Assembly: GCF_947172395.1 (NCBI RefSeq)
Contig: NC_069097.1
Location: 15,546,142-15,610,141 of the forward strand
Origin: Bicyclus anynana
Taxonomy: Eukaryota; Arthropoda; Insecta; Lepidoptera; Nymphalidae
Length of the DNA: 64,000 bases
Reading direction: 5' to 3'
Part shown: positions 43,520-52,335 of the stretch, in pieces
Position numbering within the stretch: position 1 is the stretch's first letter
Layout: the number at the start of each line of letters is the position of its first letter
Translations under genes and position numbers: made by a program
The notes under the pieces: model-generated
Databases searched by the model: none
Seen by the model: the letters and a program-made list of their open reading frames with translations, nothing else
Told to the model about the DNA's origin: nothing

Positions 43520-43558
43520 TTATTGATCTGCTCCTTGCTGCAGCGGTTATTTTTGTTT

Positions 43559-43778
43559 GGCTGGTGGGAGGCTTCGGCCGTGGCTAGTTACCACCCTACC
43601 GGCAAAGACGTACCGCCAAGCGATTTAGCGTTCCGGTACGATGCCGTGTAGAAATCGAAAGGCGTGTGGATTTTCATCCTCCTCCTTACAAGTTAGCCCG
43701 CTTCCATCTAAGACTACATCATCACTTATCATAGGTGAGATTGTAGTCAAGGGCTAACTTGTTAACAATTAAAAAAAA
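43559..43778 (+). mobile_element. SINE A, 5'-truncated, adjoining LINE-3
   Basis: It begins at 'ggctggtgggaggcttcgg' and runs through the standard body to the tail 'gggctaacttgttaacaatt' plus A run. The tRNA-like head is absent and is not found on the far side of LINE-3, so the SINE was already truncated or the head was lost. Confidence 0.75.
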
Positions 43779-43959
43779 CCTTTCTTCTTCGATCGACGAT
43801 CTTTGTGATACATAATGTTCAAAATTCAAATTTACAAACATTTTGCCTATGCCAATCTTCAAATGTTCAAAACCCTTTTAGATGACAAGACCGACGTGCT
43901 ATTTGAAGGACATTGACATACATCCCAACTTCGAAATTTAATTAGAATTTCCTTAAAAA

Positions 43960-44010
43960 ATCTAATATCCGGACCCAGGACTCGAACTCGGCACCACAAC
44001 CAACGAGGCG
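43960..44010 (-). repeat. tRNA-like box B remnant
   Basis: The minus strand reads 'gccgagttcgagtcctgggt', the box B signature of a SINE head. Flanking sequence is too decayed to place it in a family. Confidence 0.3.
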
Positions 44011-44387
44011 ATTTAACAGTCTATCTATACAGTCAGAATACTATATCTATTGAAGTCACGTCCATTAAATAAAGAATGCAAATAGAAAATATTGACCGTC
44101 CGCATAAAACGCTAATGGCGGAACATTGCGGGTGCAGGTACAGTCAGCAGCAGTAACGAGATACGAGCATTAGCATACTTTCACCGGAGGATTAGCTCGG
44201 AGGTACCATTGAAGTTTGTTTAACGATTGGCTGCTAATGAGATTAGAATGAAACTGATTGCGCGTCTATTCGGCTGAATGCTAATAATTATCTAAATTGA
44301 CAGCTATAAGCGATCCTTTTCTCGATTTTTATTTGTATTTGTTTTTGAACCGAAGCCATAAACCAAAGCCATTTGAACATAGCTCGT

Positions 44388-44735
44388 TGCGAAGCTAAAG
44401 TGGCAATGGACGGGACATAGTTTATTTTTATTTATTTATTATTCTACAAAAAAAACACATTTCAATTAAGCCTAACCATAGTGCAACACAAACCACAGTT
44501 GGTTTTACTGTGCACTGGTTGTTCGAAGAGCCGATGGGGTAAGGGGTAGCCAAGGTTCTGTAATAGCTACCCCGCACTAGAAAACGCAGTGTTGGTCGTC
44601 CCCCTATCAGGTGGGCTGAAGATATCAAGCGAGTCGCAGGAATTCGTTGTATGCAGGCGGCTCAGGATCGTGATGTTTGGAAGTCCTACAAAAGGCCTAT
44701 GTCCTGCAGTGGACGTCCATCGGATGATATGATAA
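44388..44735 (+). pseudogene. RTE-like 3' fragment interrupted by a 3'-end LINE piece
   Basis: The stretch 44388-44418 ('gttgcgaagctaaagtggca' type) and 44519-44735 ('gttcgaagagccgatggggt' to 'gtggacgtccatcgg') match the RTE-like coding tail at 9652-10026. They are split by about 100 bp of unrelated sequence. Frameshifts abound. Confidence 0.65.
44419..44518 (-). mobile_element. Very short 5'-truncated retrotransposon insertion
   Basis: On the minus strand it ends 'agaataataaataaataaaa', an A-rich tail with polyadenylation-like signals. Upstream is 'ggtttgtgttgcactatgg' of unknown family. It interrupts the RTE-like fragment, so it is younger. Confidence 0.5.
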
Positions 44736-44955
44736 TGATTTGTTTTTTATTTAACTGTCAAAGGAGGATTATTTGTTTTGAAAATATAATTATAGGTGTG
44801 TCTTAGGTATTACTGTTTAAACAGCTCGCGACTGGAACAAACTTTCTTCCTTACAGGACAGGTTATATGGAACTTAGACCCATCACTCTGCTCTAATACG
44901 CCTTGATGGGCTGAAAATAAATTGACTATTAAACGATCACAATCATATATTGACT

Positions 44956-45075
44956 ACCCCGTTGATCCAGTAGTTAACATATGTGGTTTCGGATCGCGGG
45001 GCCCTGTGTTCAAATTCGACGGCTCAGTGTGCTCTCCGAGGCACGTGGTTGTAACATCAACTTCTCAGTCCCAAA
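44956..45075 (+). mobile_element. tRNA-derived SINE head, unknown family
   Basis: Box A-like 'ttgatccagtagttaacat' and box B-like 'tgttcaaattcga' are correctly spaced, followed by 'ctctccgaggcacgtgg'. It is not one of families A, B or D. It is not a functional tRNA since no acceptor stem forms. Confidence 0.4.
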
Positions 45076-45969
45076 ACTGAGAAATTTTACAAAAAATTTC
45101 TTATAACATCCGCTTAGTAACGCCTACTATATATGAAGTTCCCACTCTTACGCAATAGCGTTATCATAAACAACTGCGTTACCAAACCTATACCACACAC
45201 AAAACTATGAAAATGTTTACCTGCCCTGCGTACAACAGGACTCATTGTTGTCAATCACACAAAAAAACTGTCCGTCCGTGCGCGGTGGGCGGCGAGACCT
45301 CCTTAAATCAATTATAATGTCACATTAACATTAACGATGTCAAAAAATGTGATGATTTGTAATAGCATACAGGAAAATGACCTTTATTGTCATTTAGATA
45401 AGGTTTGTGGTGATAAGGTAGTGTAATGTCAATATTGAAATAGGGTTACCATGTTTTTTTTTGTTAAAGAGTGACTTTTATTATTGTTCTATTTGCTTAT
45501 GTTAACCATCTTATAGTCAAATCCACGGTTGCCCAGATCTCGCGTCTTTTTGTATTTGTATTAGCACAAAATAATTTCGCTGTTTTCTATTTGCAAGGCG
45601 TCTAGCGACGGCTCATGTTTTTTAACTATTTTATTTCAATTAGCTGAACCGACGAAATAAGAAGATTAGCTGGGGGTTAACTAGGCAAAATCACGGAAAT
45701 GGGAGCTCTGTATAAGATTTCAGGAGACTTTCCTCTGGGAATAAAGGTTAAATCTAAAATGGTGTTACTCTTCTAACTTCATCATCAATTCAAATTCAAT
45801 CATATTCAAATGCATAATCAACTAAGTACTCTTGAGTCAACTTCTCCTAAGGAAGCATTGGTTTCGGAATACTAGTTTTATACACCAATTTTTTCCTTTA
45901 AAAGAAATATTTGCTTTATCTTTTGAATGAGTCCAGTTTGCTCTTTCCTATAAAATTAGTCCTAAAAAG

Positions 45970-46050
45970 ACTGGACACAACAATAGCGGACGCGGATCGA
46001 ACCATGACCTCTCGATGTAGTGTCCGGCCTCCTTAACATGGAGCTATTGA
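45970..46050 (-). repeat. tRNA-like SINE head remnant
   Basis: The minus strand has 'gaggtcatggttcgatccgc' (box B-like) preceded by 'aggccggacactaca'. The family is not assigned. Confidence 0.3.
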
Positions 46051-46493
46051 GGTCTAAACACCAACTTCAATATTTAATTGAAGAACCAACAACATTGGGA
46101 CATTGTCCGGCTGTATCAACGCGCCATGGCGACCCTATTCACCAGAAAGGAACTTTGACGTTTGTATACAGTTGAACAACATAACAAACAAATGAGTTAT
46201 AACTTCCGAGGGGCCGGATTGAGACGGCGAGGAATTAATGGCACTTTTGAAATTGTTCGTGTAATTGCTTTATCCTGTGGAATATCCTCGCAGACGAGAC
46301 GAGCCGCGGGCCCAGGGGGTCTTTCAAAAATTGAATTACAACTATGTTACTAACATTCCTATTAACACAGTGGGATGTTATTTACATAGTAAACCACTAC
46401 ATTTTGTAACTAAGCACTACTAGGCCTCTCCCATGTACAGATGTCTTTCTACAAACGCTTCTCGGAAATAACAAATCTTATTGATAAAGTAGT

Positions 46494-46705
46494 TGACGCC
46501 GCGCGGTTTCACCCGCGTGGTTTCCGTTCCCGTAGGAACACGGGGATAAAATATAGCCCATAGCCTTCCTCGGTAAATGGACTATCTAACACTGAAAGAA
46601 TTTTCGAAATCGGACTAGTAGTTCCGTACTAGTAGTTAATCTAGATTAGCACGTTCAATCAAACAAACAAACTCTTCAGCTTTATAATATTATTATATAC
46701 ATAGA
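46494..46705 (-). mobile_element. Lep1-like Helitron with a small internal duplication
   Basis: On the minus strand its 5' end lies near 46705 and its 3' end is 'gtgaaaccgcgcggcgtca'. Compared with other copies it has an extra 'tagtagttccgtac' type duplication near 46615-46640. The 3' CTAG is lost. Confidence 0.65.
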
Positions 46706-47669
46706 TTGATCACGTGACGTATTTTTTAGTTTTTGAAGCATTAGCGTTTGTAGAAAGGGAATCGATTTTAACATGGCTAGAAGCTTTTTAGCTTTATTTC
46801 TGCTTCCGAGCAGCATTGTGTTCTGAAAACCATGGCTGACGGTGTAATTACAGGCATAAAGCATAATACAGAGTTCAGGTTGATGGACCCCGGCGACACT
46901 GTGAGACGAGACGACGATTTGAATGTCCTGCAAAACTGTCACTTTAAGTGACATTTCAACTATAAACATTATCGGCAAGAGACGGTGACGGCCTGGAAGG
47001 GTATCCGTTTTTTATTATTTATTAATAATTTATAATATCCTTACTAGCATACGCCTGTGACTTTATCCGCATTTAGATCTCCTTAATCCGACCCTGTGGC
47101 CAAATCCTTTCGTAGCGGACGTCTACTAACTATAAACCTCCTCCCTGCCAAATCTCATATTTGCACATTAAGCCTTTCATTTATATTAAGATTATAGACT
47201 AATGTTTGCCATAATCATGCCTAATGGGAAACAGTGACGACATCTAAGTTGGCGCCTATTTAAATAAATTTAGAATTTAATTCATAATTAAAAGCTGATT
47301 TCGTAACTTTGAGTCGTAACAACTAACTAGGTCTCAGTAAGTATGACATTTTAAGTATGTCGTTAACTATCACAGTTACTCATTCAATAATTAATGAGTG
47401 GTAGCGAGAGATAGCCGCCCGCGAGACGCTCTTATCAACTGCATACATTTCTCTAAATGACGATAATAAACTAAACTTGGCCTTGCCTTCAATGTGAGAT
47501 AGTTCCCTGAGCACCGAATTCATTTTTTCGACGTAAAAATATCGTAATATCGTGTAATCATATTTTAACGGACAGAAATATATCCTCAAATTAAAGGGGA
47601 TGTAGAGTTTACACCCACTACGCTGCTTCAATGCGGGTTGGTGAGTTTTATGCACAGAAAAAATATCTA
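46706..47669. other. Mostly unassigned; degraded repeat at 47040-47190
   Basis: The stretch 47040-47190 shares 'tccgcatttagatctcc', 'gcggacgtctactaactat' and 'cctgccaaatctcat' with the complement of 36700-36830. Nothing else could be supported. Confidence 0.35.
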
Positions 47670-47700
47670 TCTATACTAATATTATAAAGCTGAAGAGTTT
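47670..47700 (+). mobile_element. Helitron 5'-end stub
   Basis: 'tctatactaatattataaag' plus 'ctgaagagttt' is the exact 5' terminus of the Lep1-like family. It stops where a SINE B begins. Confidence 0.6.
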
Positions 47701-47810
47701 AGTGATAGCCCAGTGGATATGACCTCTGCCTCCAATTCCGGAGGGTATGGGTTCGAATCCGGTCCGGGGCATGCACCTCAAACTTTTCAGTTGTGTGCAT
47801 TTTAAGAAAT

Positions 47811-49638
47811 TAATAGCCCAGTGATTTTAGGGGTTTCACCTCGCAATGAAAGATAATAAGCTATAAATTGGTATAAACCTTTGTTTTGTCGTTCTAAATG
47901 TTGTCTCAAAAGTCACAAATGATACCGTGTCCGCGTCTTAAGATATTGAAGGTCAAAGGTCATAAAAATTGGTTTTTTGTGAATATCTCGCTTTCTATTG
48001 CTTAAATGATATTTTTACCTATAATAAAAGTTGTAGAGTATAAGATTCTCTACAATTTTTGTTCTATGTTTTTTTTTGATACGATCAACCGTTTTTGAGG
48101 TAGAGCGCGAAGAGTGCGCAGCGCACAGTCATATATGGTCCAATGCAAGGTCAAGCGTAAGTTACGGTTATCAGTACGTTATATAAAGTCTATTATTTAT
48201 TAAATCATTATAATTATTAAACAATGGCCATTATTTATGTACTAATTATTAATTGTTGATATTTTATTAAAAATCAGTAACTTAATTATTTATTCAACTA
48301 TAGTATATTATTAATTCTGGAATATATATTTTCAGTTAAAAAGACAATAAGAGGATCTATTTTATGCATATCTTTATTTATCATATAAATATGCTATAAT
48401 ATAGGTACATTTGTTGAAATGTCAGTTTAAATATTATAAGAATTTTTATTGGTTTTAATTATAATAAAATTGTGAATAGAAGCTAGTTATCTTCATCTTC
48501 TTCGTCGTCTTCTTCTTGTTGTCGCTCGAAAACGTTCAATTCATTGTCATCATCCTCATTATCGGTCATATTCATCTCCAAACCCTCCAGAATTTCAGGA
48601 TCGTATGCGTTTTCTTCATCGGGATTACTTGGATATTGTGCAGCGTTCAGGCAAGCTTGTCCATTGCACTGGCCACAAGCTAAAGAACATAGTAGCCCTG
48701 ATTTTCGGCATCCACAGCGGGAACCACAACCATTTTTGCAATTGCAAAATATTATAGTAGTAGTTCGGTTGGTGCTGGAGGTAATAATGTTCTTATGGGC
48801 TCCAGGATTCCATTTTCAAGCATCCAGCCCCATTCATTCTTTCACATATAAAACACAAATCAGTCATAGCTCTTAAAACAGTACGTTTGTCGTTGCGAAG
48901 ATACAATTTCAAACTAACGAATAATCTTGACGAATACAAAGTGGTCCCTTAAAAGAGAAAGTGGCCTTGAATACAATAGAACATCTATCCCGGCTATAAA
49001 TAGAAAAGGTCGTAGGGTAGGGACAAGTATATCCAGGTATATAAGCATTAAAAAATTTACACGTTTTGAAGAAAACGTATGTAATGACGTTTTAACTAAA
49101 AATATATATTCCATAATTAATAATATACTATAGTTGAATAGTTAAATATAAATAATTAAGTTACTGATTTTTAATAAAATATTAACAATTAATAATTAGT
49201 ACATAAATAATGGCCATTGTTTAATAATTATAATGATTTAATAAATAATAGACTTTATATAACGTACTGATAACCGTAACTTACGCTTGACCTTGCATTG
49301 GACCATATATGACTGTGCGCTGCGCACTCTTCGCGCTCTACCTCAAAAACGGTTGATCGTATCAAAAAAAACATCAAACAAAAATTGTAGAGAATTTCAT
49401 ACTCTACAACTTTTATTATAGGTAAAAATATCATTTAAGCAATAAAAAGCGAGATATTCACAAAAAACCAATTTTTATGACCTTTGACCTTCAATATCTT
49501 AAGACGCGGACACGGTATCATTTGTGACTTTTGAGACAACATTTAGCACGACAAAACAAAGGTTTATACCAATTTATAGCTTATTATCTCTCATTCCGAG
49601 GTTGACCCCTTTTTTTGTCTAATATGACTGGGCTATAA
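47811..49638. mobile_element. 1822-bp DNA transposon with inverted repeats longer than 500 bp and TAA duplication
   Basis: The termini are TAGCCCAGTGAT (47814) and the complement of TAGCCCAGTCAT (ending 49635). TAA is at 47811-47813 and 49636-49638. The inverted repeats continue inward with high identity to about 48320 on the left and 49110 on the right, including 'acgacaaaacaaaggtttat' and 'gcgctgcgcactcttcgcgc'. The interior (48330-49100) holds a decayed minus-strand coding remnant. A 3-bp TAA duplication is compatible with PIF/Harbinger-type TWA targets, but the ends do not prove that superfamily. Without an intact transposase it is non-autonomous. Confidence 0.8.
48486..48850 (-). pseudogene. 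C-terminal remnant of a transposon protein with Cys-rich CXC-like motif
   Basis: On the minus strand a frame ending at a TAG near 48485 reads 'FCNCKNGCGSRCGCRKSGLL', then 'CSLACGQCNGQACLN', and finishes with an acidic tail ('QQEEDDEEDEDN'). The spacing C-x-C-x3-C-x3-C-x-C-x6-C-x3-C-x2-C-x4-C resembles the Tesmin/TSO1-type CXC zinc-binding fold, and I recall similar tails in predicted arthropod transposon proteins. Upstream the frame is broken near 48815: 'GAHKNIITSS' is in one frame and 'MTDLCFICERMNGAGCLK' in another. This is therefore a frameshifted, truncated end of a larger protein. No DDE catalytic region is present. Confidence 0.6.
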
Positions 49639-50382
49639 ATATCACGTGTCTCAAACGGTGAAGGAAAACATCGTGAGGAAACCTGCACGCCAGAGAATTT
49701 CTTAATTCTCTGCGTGTGTGAAGTCTGCCAATCCGCATTGGGCCAGCTTGGTGGACTATTATGTAAGCTCAGCAGTAAGCTGAGTGTGGGTTGATAATAA
49801 TAACTCGAATGTTTAAAAAAAACGATGAAGAAAAATAAAATAAACAAATTTAGCTTAACACGATATCTACATCGCATATCTTTAGTGGCAAGGATCTCTA
49901 ATCGTGGCGGTATTGTGGTTCGAGGCAATTAGAGAGTAAAACAAAGTGTTTGGAAGTGAGGCGGGAATTCGCCGACACAAAAAGGCCAGCAATGTTTTTG
50001 TGCGCATTGTTCGGTGACGGGCCTTGTCTATGCTTTTAAAGTGATTCTGACCGAGATTTATTGTCTATGCCATCTGAGGCTTTTTGTGTTATCTTTGCAT
50101 TATTGTCAACAACAATGCTATAGGTATTTTACTATGTAGTAGTGTATTGACTGTAGGCAGTGCATGCAAAATAATCCAGTGTTGTTGCATTTTTTTAGCT
50201 TTCATTACAATACGATCTTAGGCCTACAGGAAGTGGTTATAATTTTGCTTCTAAAATTAGACCCTCCGAACTAGGTAAAAATGGTAAAGTAAAATAAACT
50301 TTCTTATAATAATTTCGGTTCGTTTAAACTTAACATCAAAAGGATAAGAAGTTAAATCTATACAAATAATAAATAAAATTAA

Positions 50383-50573
50383 AGCGTCTGTCTGTGTTTC
50401 AAAATAAGTGTGAGTGAGAGAGTTATCTCTAAAATGACTGAATTAATTTAAATTTAACGGGACTTAGATAGAGGAGGCTATTACGCAACATATAGGCTAC
50501 TTTTTATTCCAAAAAAATCATTATGCCCGCGGATTTTTTACGCAACCAGAGACGCGGGTGTTCGCTAGTATAT
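50383..50573 (+). repeat. Degraded interspersed repeat
   Basis: 'gcgtctgtctgtgtttcaaa', 'acataggctactttttattc' (49-50 kb form 'atataggctac') and the ending 'gacgcgggtgttcgctag' recur in part at 58135-58362 and 52835-53020. The class is unknown; the 'cgcgggtgttcgctag' end is typical of lepidopteran Helitron-like or MITE-like repeats. Confidence 0.4.
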
Positions 50574-50978
50574 AAAGCTAGCAGAAAAGTTACCCGATTT
50601 GTCAGCGTGCCAACTGTCTCCAGATAACGTGAGGACAAATATTTAGACTACAGATACTAGCTTATCTGTGGACTGAATTAGTGCATTCCGTGATTATCTC
50701 ATCGGGTTTTAGAGGGTCTTAATTCTTTTGCACCACTCTTAACGGGAAGGTTGTGTTGAATAGCTTCAGCTAAAGTTCCAAAAAGTCTCTCTCAATAAAA
50801 AAAAACCTTGTTTATATATACGTCTTTTTTGTACGATTCAGGCACTAGAATCTAGTATAGTCAGTTTCAATCTTTACGACGTCTCTGAAATCAGCTGCGA
50901 ATGTCGCCTTGCGCTGATCATACTTATCATTCGGAACATCGGCTATTCCATTTATGAAAACGTCTATGATAGACAATC

Positions 50979-51260
50979 GTAATTACTTTTTAATATATTT
51001 ACGGCTCTGGACTCTAGTTCTTTTAAGTACATAACTTCGTGTAAAAAAACCGTAGCATAAGTACAGTAAGGCCTAGTTCGATCAATTTTTGGATTTACTG
51101 CCTAAAAATCGTTCGTACTCGACTAAAATACTAAAGTAGTAAGAAACTAGGCATAACATTGTAGTTAAATAAAGAAATACTTTTTAACATATTTACGGCT
51201 CTGGGATCTAGTCCTTTAAGCCCTTAACAGCGTAAAAAGCATCTTACCCGTAGCATACAG
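50979..51260 (+). repeat. Two local direct repeats about 195 bp apart
   Basis: 'atatttacggctctggactc' at about 50996 and 'catatttacggctctgggat' at about 51189 open two similar ~70-bp stretches. Each continues 'tagt.ctttaag' and ends 'gtagcata.*cagtaa'. Confidence 0.45.
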
Positions 51261-51721
51261 TAACATTCTGAAAGAGGGGTTAAAATGCAGTAATTAGTAG
51301 TGCACACGTGTTGTCTCGCTCAGTCTGTTTGCACAGCAGTCGTCGCTAATGATCCCGGCAGCATCGCTCTTTCACCCTTTTTGCTACTAATACGTTTTGC
51401 ATGAACCTGTCATTTAATTTCTTTTCCCCTTTTTTCATAGTTTCTAGTTTGTGTCTATCTAAGGGCGCGACTCTATAATCTCTATGACACCTTTGTTATC
51501 TCTATGGTGTAGTACAACGCTGTGCGTTTGCTAACGTCGATTCTGAGACCTCTTCCTATTTTTAGTTTTTAATAGTCATAGGGAGCAATGATGAGGCTTA
51601 GATTTAGAGCGTGATTGCTTAGAATAGATCTTTCGAATTTAAGTTTTAACAGTGGAACTCTGGAGGCTTAAATAAATAGAGAGGCGAAATAGTGTACATA
51701 TCTACAACAATAAGAATGATG

Positions 51722-52335
51722 ATAAAAATAATGGTCAATTTCAAAAATAGTCGTAATAAATCAACCTGAGGATGAGGTGACCGGACACCGATGCTACGAT
51801 AGCACTGCTTTATTACGATGTGTTTGCGTCGTGCTTGACTCTATAATCTCTATGACACACTTGATTTTCTGATCTGTTAAATCATAAAAAAAGCTTTCAA
51901 ATTTCTTGCTAGGTACGCTGTTTAATTCGGCGATGGATTTGTTAAAGTAACATATTAAAACTTTATTTTTACTTGCGGAATTCTATTCATCTATATCCGC
52001 TAAAAACGGATTTTGCAAGAGGACCGGATTAAGGACGTCTAAAGACGAACGAAATCGTGAGCGTCCGCTATTAATAACACATTATAGAGGTTTATTTTTC
52101 AACTTTTGAGCTTTGCACTGGACGAGAATGAAGTCTGATAGCAATGTTTTAAAATGATACACTACCTAAAATAATGTTTCGAAGATAAAGGCAAGCTCCT
52201 CTATACAAATCGCATAAGATCATATAAAAATAATGGTCGATTTCAGAAAATAGTCTGAATAAATCAACTCGAGGACGAGGTGACCGGACACCGATGCGAC
52301 GATAGCACTGCTTTATTACGATGTGCTCGCGACGC
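51722..52335 (+). repeat. Pair of ~110-bp direct repeats 500 bp apart
   Basis: The stretches 51722-51831 and 52224-52332 share 'gaggtgaccggacaccgatg' and 'cgatagcactgctttattac', with about ten differences by eye. The first copy is followed by an extra 'gactctataatctctatgac' that also occurs alone at 51466-51487. The class is unknown. The ends do not show TG...CA, so an LTR identity is not supported. Confidence 0.55.

Larger units (their letters stand above)
38532..43554 (-). mobile_element. LINE-3: R1-clade non-LTR retrotransposon with poly(A) and 8-bp target duplication
   Basis: The element is about 5.0 kb and lies on the minus strand. The 3' poly(A) appears as the T run at 38531-38557. The 8-mer 'gtttggct' is found at 38524-38531 and again at 43555-43562, flanking the whole element. 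ORF1 and ORF2 are both open. CCHC knuckles in ORF1 and a C-terminal CCHC in ORF2 are diagnostic of the R1/TRAS/SART clade. The insertion point lies exactly at the 5' edge of a SINE A body. The site is not rDNA or a telomeric TTAGG repeat, so this is a non-specific or differently targeted member. Confidence 0.85.
47701..49795 (+). mobile_element. SINE B (Metulj-like) split by a DNA transposon
   Basis: The 5' part is 47701-47813 (box A 'gtgatagcccagtggatatg', box B 'gggttcgaatccggtccggg', to 'tttaagaaattaa'). The 3' part is 49636-49795 ('taaatatcacgtgtctcaaa' to 'gtgggttgataat'). Removing 47814-49635 and one copy of TAA restores the family sequence exactly at the junction. Confidence 0.85.

Noticed and set aside
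48927..49133. Plus- and minus-strand frames of about 66 codons inside the long-TIR transposon
   Set aside because: They run into the inverted repeat and show no domain. Only the Cys-rich minus-strand tail further left is protein-like.
51722..52335. LTR retrotransposon or solo LTR
   Set aside because: The direct repeats lack TG...CA ends, and no primer-binding site, polypurine tract or gag/pol remnant was seen between them.
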